This document shows, piece after piece, positions 32,812 to 41,807 of a stretch of 64,000 bases of DNA. Position 1 is the first letter of the stretch. Every line of letters begins with the position of its first letter. The notes under the pieces are model-generated. The model was not told the DNA's origin. It made no database searches and was given only the letters and a program-made list of their open reading frames with translations. The stretch covers positions 1 to 64,000 of the forward strand of contig JAIXWQ010000009.1 in the NCBI GenBank assembly GCA_027491195.1, given 5' to 3'. The DNA is from Cytophagaceae bacterium. GTDB lineage: Bacteria; Bacteroidota; Bacteroidia; Cytophagales; Spirosomataceae. The position numbers and the translations under genes were made by a program.

Positions 32812-33482
32812 TATAGTGCTAATCGAGTGAATAGACCCACATTATCTTTTTCTATCTTCAAAGGACCGTAATAGTCAAAATTTGCCCCTAGACCTACCGT
32901 GAATTTGCCTTTCGTAATTCCGGCACGAAGCATTAAGGCACTGCGTGCGTGAGTTCCTTCGCTTAAACTAGCGACATGCAAAATTTGGGCTTTGGAATAA
33001 AAGGCAAGATCCTTCGAAATAGCGGGTTTAAATTCCACAATTCCAATCGTTGAAATGGCTTTCGAAGGCTGGAGATTGATATTGGGATTTAACAAAAACA
33101 ACCAGGTGCGATTCGCCTTAAAATACTGCAAGCCTACCTGAGGGACTAAGCCTAATTTATAATGCCATTCCGCACCTGCCGTCGCTCGAATATTCCCAAA
33201 AAGCGCGTAGGTCAAGTTATTCACAATCACCAATTCCGTCTCCGAAGCGGTATTCGAATAATCCACCATCCCCGTACTCAAATTGAAATAACTCAACTTC
33301 CCATCCGCAGACACCGGGCGATTTAACACCCCAATAAACTGAACGCGGTTATTCCCAAAAGTCGCTTCCACAGGAATGGGCGGAGCGGGCATGGCGGGAG
33401 CATGATCCTGACCAAAAACAACTATTGAGCAGAAAAGTAAAATGGTGAATGGTAAATGGTGAATGGTAGCTGAAGGTTTCAT
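32811..33482 (-). CDS. exported hypothetical protein, probably outer-membrane beta-barrel-like
   Basis: I set the start at 33482 (MKPSATIHHLPFTILL), because this ATG overlaps the PepSY-gene stop by four bases and begins a signal peptide ending at VFGQ. A longer frame runs into the upstream gene. The mature 200 residues alternate polar and hydrophobic positions and end in LFTRLAL, as in outer-membrane barrels. No named family was recognised. The operon context suggests that it acts with the ApbE/PepSY redox proteins, but this is inference. Confidence 0.65.
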   Translation of the reverse strand: MKPSATIHHLPFTILLFCSIVVFGQDHAPAMPAPPIPVEATFGNNRVQFIGVLNRPVSADGKLSYFNLSTGMVDYSNTASETELVIVNNLTYALFGNIRATAGAEWHYKLGLVPQVGLQYFKANRTWLFLLNPNINLQPSKAISTIGIVEFKPAISKDLAFYSKAQILHVASLSEGTHARSALMLRAGITKGKFTVGLGANFDYYGPLKIEKDNVGLFTRLAL

Positions 33483-34057
33483 AAAAAATAATAAAATGCC
33501 CACGCAATTACCCCGCCTATCGCTAACCAAAGCAATCCGTTCGTGCGCTTTTTCTTTAAAAATACTAACAAAATTAAGCCCGTTGCCGAGATAACAATCA
33601 TAAAAATGGCAGAAAAATCGATGACCCAAGACCAGGCTTTGCCGGTATCGCGGCCTTTGTGCAAGTCATTGATCACAGCAATGATGCCCATCTTTGTTTC
33701 TGTTACCTCATACGAGCCATCGGCGCGGTTTACGAAGAAGTCTGCGGTATAACCGGGGCCTTGAAAAGAAATGGAAATTTCTTCTTCATCGATTCGGAAA
33801 TCGTTCAATTGTCCTTTAATACTGTGATTTGCGCGGAGTTGTTCGACGATTTCGAGTTTGGGGATTTTGGCCGTATCCGAAACAGACACCCATTTCGCAT
33901 TGACTGCTCCTTTTAACTCAGAAACTACCGTGCTCTCCGGAAACCAATCTACGTGATTTAAAGTTAAACCCGTCACCGAAAAAAACAACACAATGATGAA
34001 ACTGAACATCGATAAATAGATGTGCAGCCATCTCGACCAGGTGGCTAAATCCCTCAT
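33479..34057 (-). CDS. PepSY-associated membrane protein
   Basis: A 192-residue inner-membrane protein. The first helix is in RWLHIYLSMFSFIIVLFFSV followed by TGLTLNH, a periplasmic PepSY-like segment follows, then NDLHKGRDTGKAWSWVID and two more helices. These are the signature blocks of PepSY_TM proteins, which often sit beside ApbE and are thought to carry electrons across the membrane, in part through haem-binding histidines (His13 and the His of TLNH and LHKG are candidates). It starts one base after the ApbE stop codon. Confidence 0.83.
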   Translation of the reverse strand: MRDLATWSRWLHIYLSMFSFIIVLFFSVTGLTLNHVDWFPESTVVSELKGAVNAKWVSVSDTAKIPKLEIVEQLRANHSIKGQLNDFRIDEEEISISFQGPGYTADFFVNRADGSYEVTETKMGIIAVINDLHKGRDTGKAWSWVIDFSAIFMIVISATGLILLVFLKKKRTNGLLWLAIGGVIAWAFYYFL

Positions 34058-34058
34058 A

Positions 34059-35492
34059 TTACTTTGTTTTATAGCTTAATGAAGCGGCAGTCATCTCTTC
34101 TCCTCCTGGCAATACTTGGTTTTTCGCCTTGCCATCAAACTTCATCTCCTGCTTAATTAATTGATAGGTTCCGTGCTCGCGAGCTGCCTCAATAAACACG
34201 GTGTATTTGCCCAAAGGTACATATTCCCCCGCATCATTCTTCCCATCCCACACCAAAGTATACTCTCCAGACGGACGCGTCGCACCCGTCACCGAGGCCA
34301 CATCAAACTCCGCTTCTCTCTTCGCCGCAAACCAAGAACGCAAATCCGGCAACCATCGAGGCTTATTATACCATACCGCAATACGTCTCACCGGCTTGTG
34401 CTTTTCATCCTCAATCCAAACAGCCACAAAAGGACGTCTTGCCCTGCCTTCAAAGCGAGCTAACTCGAACTTAATGTCAAGCGACTGACCCGCCGTCCAC
34501 GTTTTTTCCTTCACATTCACTAAACTGATGGCAGACTTCTCAGTAGAGGTCGCTGGCCAGTTTTCGCTTCTATATTCCGCCCCCTCTTTGTCCACGATTA
34601 AATACGATGCCTCTGGATACTGGGCCGCTAAATCAATCGAAGCCGCTACTCCTAACACATTAAACGCCGTCGCCAAAGCACCCGCCGTCACCGCATCTTC
34701 ATGAGCAACCGTCGCCGAAATGACTTCCGAAGCCGGTTCTGCCGTCCGCGGATCCATGATGTGCGAATAAGATACCCCATCGATTTCGGTTCCTCTGCGG
34801 TAATCGCCGGATGTCGCCACCGCCTTATTATTCACTTGTAAATAGGCTAAGGCCTCCGCGTTCTCCCCCGAATTTCTCGGATTCGACACCCCAATTTTTT
34901 CCGTCCAATCTCCTTTCACCACAAAATCACCCCCTATATTCACCACCACTCCAGCTACGCCCTCCTCTTTGATGGCCTCTGAGGCCGCTTTCTCCATCAC
35001 ATAGGATTTCGTGAAACTATGCAATTTCAATTCCGTATCAGTTAGACGGGTTGCTCCACTTTCATCTAAAGACCAGTGTGGCTGGTTTACCTCTGCCATC
35101 GCATTTGCGCGCGCTTCCACAGAAGGAACCTCAGATCTCCATAATTGTGAAATATGTTCCGATGCCGCATTTAATGCACCATCTGTTTTTGCATTCCACT
35201 CATCAAAATGCTGCAAGACTTCGCGTAGTTCGGAAGAGATTTCAACGGATTCGCCGCGTGTACTAAGCCAGTTAGAAAATTCGGAAGAGCCATGAGCCGA
35301 GAGAATTTCGTTCAAGCGGTTAATCTCCGCTAACACTTTCGCTTCAGCTAGGCAAGCAGATACCTCTGAATTTGCGATAATTTTCAAATCCAATGAAGTA
35401 CCTAATACGTTATCAAAATGGGAGCTTAATAAGCCGTTAGAAGACGCCGAAGGCGATAGGCTTAAAAGACTTAAGGCGATTGAATTGATCAT
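34059..35492 (-). CDS. ApbE-like FAD:protein FMN transferase fused to DUF2271
   Basis: A 477-residue exported fusion. Residues about 25-320 are ApbE-like: FTKSYVMEKAA, VVVNIGGDF (183-190), AVATSGDYRRG and YSHIMDPRT (242-250). Residues about 340-470 are DUF2271 (FVAVWIEDEKHKPVRRIAVW, PSGEYTLVWDGKND). ApbE attaches FMN to Thr or Ser of partner proteins in the periplasm. Oddly, the Mg-binding Asp of the family motif DAxxT reads GALAT here, with Gly271 in place of Asp and Thr275 kept. It heads an operon with a PepSY-type gene. Confidence 0.85.
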   Translation of the reverse strand: MINSIALSLLSLSPSASSNGLLSSHFDNVLGTSLDLKIIANSEVSACLAEAKVLAEINRLNEILSAHGSSEFSNWLSTRGESVEISSELREVLQHFDEWNAKTDGALNAASEHISQLWRSEVPSVEARANAMAEVNQPHWSLDESGATRLTDTELKLHSFTKSYVMEKAASEAIKEEGVAGVVVNIGGDFVVKGDWTEKIGVSNPRNSGENAEALAYLQVNNKAVATSGDYRRGTEIDGVSYSHIMDPRTAEPASEVISATVAHEDAVTAGALATAFNVLGVAASIDLAAQYPEASYLIVDKEGAEYRSENWPATSTEKSAISLVNVKEKTWTAGQSLDIKFELARFEGRARRPFVAVWIEDEKHKPVRRIAVWYNKPRWLPDLRSWFAAKREAEFDVASVTGATRPSGEYTLVWDGKNDAGEYVPLGKYTVFIEAAREHGTYQLIKQEMKFDGKAKNQVLPGGEEMTAASLSYKTK

Positions 35493-35590
35493 AGGGTTGT
35501 TATTTAGTTCACAATATTGAAAAATAAACCGTTTAATCGCGTGAATTTTGAGATAAAGCGTTGAGATTTGTAGATAAATCAGGGAATAAA

Positions 35591-36229
35591 ATGAAAATCG
35601 AAATCTGGAGTGATATCATGTGTCCGTTTTGCTACATAGGTAAAAGGCATTTGGAAAAAGCATTAGAAACCTTCCCTGGAAAGGACGACGTAGAAATCGA
35701 ATGGAAGAGTTTCCAATTAGATCCCACTATCCCAATGGATTTAGGAGAGGAAACAAGTGTATATGACTATTTAGCGGCGCGCAAAGGTATTTCTCTTGAG
35801 CAAGTCAAAGGTATGCACGACCGCGTTTCTGAAATGGCGGAAGCAGTGGGTTTACACTACGATTTTGATCAGGCCAAAGTCGCTAATTCCCTGAAATCTC
35901 ATCTCCTAATTCAGTATGCAAAAGACCAAGGCAAAGGCGATGCTATCGAAGAGCGTTTGTTTCAAGCCTATTTTATGGAAGGCAAAAACCTGGCTCAAGA
36001 TGACGCATTGGTGGAATGTGGTGAAGCTGTAGGACTAGAACGCAAGGGAATTCTGAATGCCTTGCAAGACGAGAATTATGCTTACCGGGTTAAACAAGAT
36101 ATTCAAGAAGGAGAAAATCTGGGCGTCCGAGGAGTTCCCTTCTTTGTTTTTGACAGAAAATACGGCATCTCCGGTGCTGAACCGATTGAAGTGTTTACGA
36201 AAACCTTAATGCAAACGGCAGCAGAATGA
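35591..36229 (+). CDS. DsbA family oxidoreductase (FrnE-like)
   Basis: The start is set at 35591 (MKIEIWSDIMCPFCYIGK); a longer frame from 35561 adds ten residues without a family match. The thioredoxin-fold active site is CPFC near residue 11, followed by a helical insertion, and the cis-Pro loop is GVRGVPFFVFD. There is no signal peptide, so this is a cytosolic DsbA-like protein of the FrnE or 2-hydroxychromene-isomerase-like branch, with a probable disulfide or glutathione-linked role. It overlaps the next gene by four bases. Confidence 0.87.
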   Translation: MKIEIWSDIMCPFCYIGKRHLEKALETFPGKDDVEIEWKSFQLDPTIPMDLGEETSVYDYLAARKGISLEQVKGMHDRVSEMAEAVGLHYDFDQAKVANSLKSHLLIQYAKDQGKGDAIEERLFQAYFMEGKNLAQDDALVECGEAVGLERKGILNALQDENYAYRVKQDIQEGENLGVRGVPFFVFDRKYGISGAEPIEVFTKTLMQTAAE

Positions 36230-37113
36230 AAAACCTCCTCCTACTCTTTTTAATACTGGCCAGCCTACTGGCAAAAGCCCAGGACTCCACCACCTACGTG
36301 AACGTAGCGTTGAAAAATGGAAATTCGGTGTCTGGTCAGCTGCTACATAAGTCCGATGCGGAAGTATCTGTTTTAACCGCCGATTTAGGAACGGTGATGT
36401 TACCTTGGTCCGCCATCGAGTCAGTAAACGTCATTTCAAAGCAAGAGATCCATCAATTTGCGAACCCGCAACCGACGCGCTATTTCTTCGCTCCTTCTGC
36501 CATCCCGTTGAAGAAAGGGGATAAATATTACCAGAATGCCTACTTCTTGTTGAATTCAATACAAGCTGGGTTGAGCGATCATTTTTCTATCGGAGGTGGA
36601 GTGTTTGTTCCATTTGCCTTATTTATCACGCCTAAAATAGGGTACCAAGTGGCTCCTAAAGTCCACGTAGGGGGTGGCGTTTTGTTTGCGACGTCACTGA
36701 TTCGGGACTTTAATTTTGGGGTGGGTACGCTATATGGTTCGTTTACTTACGGAACGAATGAGCACAATTTTACGGTGAATGCAGGCTTAGGTGCGGTGAA
36801 TGAGAATACCGGATTAGGAAGTAATGACTACCAATGGAAGTTCGCGAGCAAGCCCATGTTTACGATTTCTGGGATGACACGTATTTCTAAAAGAGTGCTT
36901 TTGATGACTGAAAACTGGATTTTTTCCACAAAAACCGTGAATTATGACAGTGGAACAGGCCAATACGTGAACACCGTATCAGCATACAATAGTTTGCTTT
37001 CGGCCGGTGCTCGTATTGTAGGTCGTCGGTATGCATTCGATGTAGGTTTGCTGAGCCCGACTAGTTCGGAATTCTCGGCCATCCCCTACATCGCCTGCAA
37101 CATTAAATTCTAA
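36226..37113 (+). CDS. exported hypothetical protein with beta-rich, outer-membrane-like C-terminus
   Basis: A 295-residue protein with signal peptide MKNLLLLFLILASLLAKAQ. Residues about 25-70 form a small beta domain (NVALKNGNSVSGQLLHKS to LPWSAIESVNVIS) resembling an LSm-like segment. The remainder is glycine-rich and alternates like a beta-barrel, ending in YIACNIKF with a C-terminal aromatic residue, as in outer-membrane proteins. Function is unknown. It is coupled to the DsbA-like gene (ATGA), and its end overlaps the convergent isomerase gene by four bases. Confidence 0.65.
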   Translation: MKNLLLLFLILASLLAKAQDSTTYVNVALKNGNSVSGQLLHKSDAEVSVLTADLGTVMLPWSAIESVNVISKQEIHQFANPQPTRYFFAPSAIPLKKGDKYYQNAYFLLNSIQAGLSDHFSIGGGVFVPFALFITPKIGYQVAPKVHVGGGVLFATSLIRDFNFGVGTLYGSFTYGTNEHNFTVNAGLGAVNENTGLGSNDYQWKFASKPMFTISGMTRISKRVLLMTENWIFSTKTVNYDSGTGQYVNTVSAYNSLLSAGARIVGRRYAFDVGLLSPTSSEFSAIPYIACNIKF

Positions 37114-37958
37114 AGGCTCTTTAAGTACGCAATACTGATAGGCACAAATTGCTCTTCTTGGTTACTTTCGTCTTCGATGAAGCAATGCTCGATGCCGTTC
37201 TTCTTCGCTAGTTTGATGATGGCTTTCCAATTGCCTTGACCCGTTCCCACTGGGACGTCATTTTCAGCTGGAGTTCCGCCGGTTAAGTCGCCCGCCACGC
37301 CTTTGCGCAGATCTTTCACGTGCATCAGCTTAAAGCGAGTTGGGTATTTCTTCAACAATTTTTCCGGCATATCAGCGCCTCCGCCGTGCATCGTCCACAA
37401 AACATCCATTTCGAAAGAAACGTATTCCGGATTGGTGTTTTGAATGATGTAATCTAAAAGGGTTTCATTTTTGCCAAACGGCTGGAACTCATAGCCATGG
37501 TCATGGTAACACAGGGTTAACCCGTTTTCCTTGAACTTTTTACCAGCTTCATTGAATAAGGCTACTGCTTTCTCCGCTTCTTCCAAAGTAAAGCCTCCGC
37601 GTACTTTGTGAGGAATCCAAGCGCACATCACGAATTTCGCGCCTAAGATTTTTGCCTTTGCGATGGCTTCCGCAGGATTTGCAAGTTCATCATAACCTAC
37701 GCCTGTGGAGGGAACGCTGATGCCGCGGTCTGCGCACATTTGCTTGAATTGTTCTGGGGTTTGGCCTTTTTGAGCCCCCCCTTCGATTTCCGTGATCCCC
37801 ATAGATTGAATGAGATCGAGAGTTTTCGCTACGTCTTTGGGAAACTGATTACGGAAGGTATACGCTTGAACACCAATCGGATAGGTGTATAATTTCTGGG
37901 CTTGTACAAAAGCAGGCAAAGCTAGCAAGCCAATCATTAACAATTGTTTAATTTTCAT
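37110..37958 (-). CDS. exported sugar phosphate isomerase/epimerase-like TIM-barrel protein
   Basis: A 282-residue xylose-isomerase-like barrel with signal peptide MKIKQLLMIGLLALPAFVQA. Visible elements are GVQAYTFRNQFP, GITEIEGGAQKGQ, CYHDHGYEFQPF (metal-binding His region), SFEMDVLWTMHGGGAD and LMHVKDLRKG. The family isomerises or epimerises sugars and inositols using a divalent metal. Exported members are frequent in Bacteroidota and usually have unknown substrates. It is divergent from the GNAT gene. Confidence 0.85.
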   Translation of the reverse strand: MKIKQLLMIGLLALPAFVQAQKLYTYPIGVQAYTFRNQFPKDVAKTLDLIQSMGITEIEGGAQKGQTPEQFKQMCADRGISVPSTGVGYDELANPAEAIAKAKILGAKFVMCAWIPHKVRGGFTLEEAEKAVALFNEAGKKFKENGLTLCYHDHGYEFQPFGKNETLLDYIIQNTNPEYVSFEMDVLWTMHGGGADMPEKLLKKYPTRFKLMHVKDLRKGVAGDLTGGTPAENDVPVGTGQGNWKAIIKLAKKNGIEHCFIEDESNQEEQFVPISIAYLKSL

Positions 37959-38027
37959 AAGTTTAGGTTTTGTGTAAAAATGACTTTTTTTTGTGAATTA
38001 TTTAAGAATCGTAAAAAATATTTTCAG

Positions 38028-38438
38028 ATGGCCATCTCCTACATCCCGCAACCAAAAATCACTTGCCAGGATTTCATCAATATCTTGGACAGGTCTACTT
38101 TGGGCCTTCGCCGTCCATTAGCTGATGTAGAGGCGATGGAACTAATGTTTCAGCACGGCAACGTGTATGTGGGCGCCTATGATGGAGATAAATTAGTGGG
38201 TTTAGCGCGCGTAATGACCGATTTTGTGTTTACAAGCTACCTTTCTGACCTCGCGATTGATGAGGCCTACCAGCACCAAGGTATAGGTAAACAGCTGATA
38301 AAAGAGGTGAAGCATTTTATTCCCAGAGCAAAAATCATCCTATTAGCAGCTCCCGCTGCAGAACAATATTATCCGAAAATCGGGATGCAAAATCACGCCC
38401 ATTGCTATGTCTTAGACCAGGTGGATGAATTGAAATAG
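38028..38438 (+). CDS. GNAT family N-acetyltransferase
   Basis: The start is set at 38028 (MAISYIPQPKITCQDF); the frame extends 84 bases upstream but that part is the divergent-promoter region. The 136-residue protein shows LVGLARVMTDF, SDLAIDEAYQHQGIGKQLI (acetyl-CoA loop QHQGIG) and ILLAAPAAEQYYPKIGM, the normal GNAT order. The acyl acceptor is unknown. It lies 135 bases upstream of the SusC gene and may or may not be co-transcribed with it. Confidence 0.83.
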   Translation: MAISYIPQPKITCQDFINILDRSTLGLRRPLADVEAMELMFQHGNVYVGAYDGDKLVGLARVMTDFVFTSYLSDLAIDEAYQHQGIGKQLIKEVKHFIPRAKIILLAAPAAEQYYPKIGMQNHAHCYVLDQVDELK

Positions 38439-38573
38439 TTTGGAATTTTCTTTGATTTTCAAACATTCTGTGCTTTTTTTCGGTTTGAAAACCAAATAAA
38501 GATTTGGCAATCAACAAATAACCCAAATTAATTCTATCATTTTTTAACCCAATTTTTGCAAAATTCATCGCTT

Positions 38574-41500
38574 ATGAAAACAAAAATTACTAGCCTTTTG
38601 ACACTAGTTTTAGTGTTCATGATGCAGGTATCGTTCGCCCAGAAAGCAACGAAAACTGTAACAGGTACAGTAGCAGATGAGAATGGCCAACCTTTAGTGG
38701 GCGCATCTGTTATTGTAAATGGAACAAAAACGGGAACTAACACAGACAAATCTGGAAAGTTCTCTATTGCGGCCGCTGATGGCCAAAGTTTAACATTCAG
38801 CTTCGTAGGTTACAACAAATCTACGGTTGCTGTAACCAGTGCCACTTCATCTGTTCAAGTAGCATTAACATCTGACAACACGTTAGATGAGGTTATCGTA
38901 ACGTCCTACAGCACGTCTACAAAACAATCTTTTACAGGTACGGCGAAGGTCGTAGATGCAAAAAACATCGAGCGTAAAAACTTCTCGAACATCTCTAAGG
39001 GATTAGCGGGTGAGGCTGCCGGTGTGACTGTCATCAACTCCTCAGGTCAACCAGGTACTTCTGCTGCGATTCGTATTCGTGGTATCGGTACTGTTAATGG
39101 TAGCCGTGGCCCACTTTACGTATTAGACGGTGTGCCTTTTGAAGGAAACATTAACTCGATTAACCCAGGTGATATCGAAAACACAACGATCTTAAAAGAT
39201 GCGGCTGCAACAGCGATCTACGGTTCTCGTGGAGCGAATGGTGTAGTGGTAATCAACACTAAGAAAGGTAGCAAGACAGGTGACGCAGTGATTGAACTAG
39301 AATTAAAGTCTGGTCAAAACATGAGCTTACTACCTCGTTATTCTACGATCCGTAACCCTGAGCAATACATCGGTTTGACTTGGGAAGGTTGGTATAATAG
39401 AGGCGTTGCTTTAGCTAACGCAAACCCTACGGCTTATGCAAACACCAACTTGTTTGCTAACATGCCTAACTACAACATGTGGACAGTTCCTGCGGCTCAA
39501 TTAATTAACCCAGCAACGAGAGAAGTAAATCCAGGTGTACAACGTCGTTATATCCCAGAAAATTGGGCTGATTTTGCTTTCCAAAACTCTAATCGTAACG
39601 AAGCTAACTTGAAAATCTCAGGTGGTAACAGCAAAACACGTTACTTCGCATCTTACGGTGCATTAGAAGATGTGGGTTACTCAATCAACACAGATTACAA
39701 GCGTTATTCAACTCGTTTGAACTTAACACACAATCCGAAGTCTTGGTTAAGCTCAACTACAAACATCGGTTACTCATACGGTGTAACAAACAACCCAGGT
39801 CAATCATCTGATTCAGGTTCTGTATTCTGGTTTGTGGATAACTTGCCACCGATCTATCCTTTATTCTTACATGATAATACGACATCACAATACGTACGCG
39901 ATCCATATTACAATGGATACCAATACGATTATGGTGTAGGTCGTGGTTTCGGTGCATTAACGAACTCAATTGCGGATGCGAAATTAGGTATTCGTAATAC
40001 GAAGTCACATGATGTAAACGCGTCTACTTCCTTAAATATCCAAATCACGGAAGGCTTGTCATTAGAGAACAAATTAGGTTTACAATACTCTAACTCTTCT
40101 TTAGATAACCAAAACAACCCATTCTATGGTCCTAACGCAGGTCAAGGCGGTTATATCTACAAGCAGAAGACAGAAAACTTAAACTACAACTTGTTAAATT
40201 TATTACGTTACAAGAAGTCGTTTAACTTACACAACATGGAAGCATTCGTAGCACACGAAAGCTATGCAACAGAGACCAAGTTCATGTGGGCTTCGATGTA
40301 CAAGTTAGTCATGCCAGATGGTGTTGAATTTAACAACGCAGTTATTTCAAACCCTCCAGGATCTTATACGAACAACTACTCTTTAGAGTCGTATTTCGGT
40401 CAGTTAAGCTATGACTACGATGGAAAATACTTCTTATCAGCAACGGTAAGACGTGACGGATCGTCTCGTTTCTTGAAAAACAAATGGGGTGATTTCGGTT
40501 CAGTGGGTGCTGCTTGGTTAGTATCTAAGGAAGCATTTATGGAAAATGTTCCAGTGGTGAAAGATTTGAAATTAAAGGCTTCTTACGGTTTAATCGGAGA
40601 GCAAGGTGGTATCGGTCTTTATCCTGGATATGACTTATTCCAAGTTCAAAACTTGAACTCTAACATCTCTTTATCATTCGTTTCAAAGGGTAATCCAGAT
40701 TTAACATGGGAGATTTCGAAGCAAATGCAGGTAGGTGCTGAATTCAAATTAGGCAAATTCGCAGATGTTGCGATTGATTACTATACTAAGACAACAGATA
40801 ACCTAATCTTTGATCGCCGTGTAGGACCTTCTGTAGGTTATGCTTCACTTCGTGTAAACGATGGTGCATTACGTAATACTGGTCTAGAATTTGATATCAC
40901 AGCACACTTATTGCAAACGAAGAAGAACTACTTAGACTTGACTATCAATGGTGAGATGATCGAAAACAGAATGCTTCGTTTACCGATCGATCCAGCAACG
41001 GGTAAAGAGAAAATCATCGATATCGATGGTATCTATGGTAGAGCAGTAGGTCACTCAATCTTCGATTTCTACACACGTGAATTCGCAGGTGTTAACCCAG
41101 AGACAGGTGTTTCTGAGTGGAATGTATACTGGGCAGACGCCAATGGCGACAACGTTCGCCAAGCGTCAGAGAACATCAAATCGATGGCTGATTTCGAAGC
41201 AACGGCTACGGCAGAAACATTGAAAACAGTGAAGGTTTCTCGTACAGCAACTTATGCTGACGGTACAACGAAGTTTATCAACAAATCTCCATTCCCTAAA
41301 GTAAGAGGTGCATTTACTTTAAATGGTGGATTAGGTAATTTTGATATTAGCGCTCAATTCCTTTACAGCTTAGGCGGATACGCTTATGATGGTGCTTATG
41401 CTAACTTGATGAACTCAGGTGGTGCTGCAGGTGGTAATAACTACCACACTGACATCTTAGCTAGATGGACACAAAAAGGTCAAGCAACTGACGTACCTCG

Positions 41501-41786
41501 TTTATCTGCAGGACAAGATGCAAACGTTAACTCTGCATCAACTCGTTTCATCACGAAATCGGATTTCTTAACGTTAAACAACATTCAAATCGGATACAAA
41601 GTTCCTAGCAAATTCTTTACGAATAGCCCTATCACTGGTGTGTATATTTGGGTGTCAGGTGATAACTTATTCTTAGCTTCGGCTAGAAATGGTTTCAATC
41701 CAAGTTCTGCTGAAACAGGAAGCTCCGATCAATATCGTTACTCTCCATTGTCTACCTTGACTGCAGGCTTACGAGTTAAGTTTTAA
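38574..41786 (+). CDS. SusC/RagA-type TonB-linked outer-membrane transporter
   Basis: From the ATG at 38574 (MKTKITSLLTLVLVFMMQVSFAQ, a signal peptide) the protein has about 1070 residues. An N-terminal carboxypeptidase-like domain (VTGTVADENGQPLVGASVIV) is followed by the TonB box region (LDEVIVTSYS) and a plug domain with IRIRGIGTV, PLYVLDGVPF and AIYGSRGANGVVVINTKKG, then a 22-strand barrel ending in GLRVKF. It forms the pore under a SusD lid and imports large nutrients using TonB energy. Codon choice is strongly biased to CGT, GGT and AAC, suggesting high expression. The substrate is unknown. Confidence 0.96.
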   Translation: MKTKITSLLTLVLVFMMQVSFAQKATKTVTGTVADENGQPLVGASVIVNGTKTGTNTDKSGKFSIAAADGQSLTFSFVGYNKSTVAVTSATSSVQVALTSDNTLDEVIVTSYSTSTKQSFTGTAKVVDAKNIERKNFSNISKGLAGEAAGVTVINSSGQPGTSAAIRIRGIGTVNGSRGPLYVLDGVPFEGNINSINPGDIENTTILKDAAATAIYGSRGANGVVVINTKKGSKTGDAVIELELKSGQNMSLLPRYSTIRNPEQYIGLTWEGWYNRGVALANANPTAYANTNLFANMPNYNMWTVPAAQLINPATREVNPGVQRRYIPENWADFAFQNSNRNEANLKISGGNSKTRYFASYGALEDVGYSINTDYKRYSTRLNLTHNPKSWLSSTTNIGYSYGVTNNPGQSSDSGSVFWFVDNLPPIYPLFLHDNTTSQYVRDPYYNGYQYDYGVGRGFGALTNSIADAKLGIRNTKSHDVNASTSLNIQITEGLSLENKLGLQYSNSSLDNQNNPFYGPNAGQGGYIYKQKTENLNYNLLNLLRYKKSFNLHNMEAFVAHESYATETKFMWASMYKLVMPDGVEFNNAVISNPPGSYTNNYSLESYFGQLSYDYDGKYFLSATVRRDGSSRFLKNKWGDFGSVGAAWLVSKEAFMENVPVVKDLKLKASYGLIGEQGGIGLYPGYDLFQVQNLNSNISLSFVSKGNPDLTWEISKQMQVGAEFKLGKFADVAIDYYTKTTDNLIFDRRVGPSVGYASLRVNDGALRNTGLEFDITAHLLQTKKNYLDLTINGEMIENRMLRLPIDPATGKEKIIDIDGIYGRAVGHSIFDFYTREFAGVNPETGVSEWNVYWADANGDNVRQASENIKSMADFEATATAETLKTVKVSRTATYADGTTKFINKSPFPKVRGAFTLNGGLGNFDISAQFLYSLGGYAYDGAYANLMNSGGAAGGNNYHTDILARWTQKGQATDVPRLSAGQDANVNSASTRFITKSDFLTLNNIQIGYKVPSKFFTNSPITGVYIWVSGDNLFLASARNGFNPSSAETGSSDQYRYSPLSTLTAGLRVKF

Positions 41787-41807
41787 TTTTTTAAACGAAA
41801 TAGAAAG

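Noticed and set aside
36127-36160. fifth copy of the TTGACAGA palindrome inside the DsbA-like gene
   Set aside because: Only the TTGACAGAAAAT half is present, within coding sequence; there is no matching second arm.
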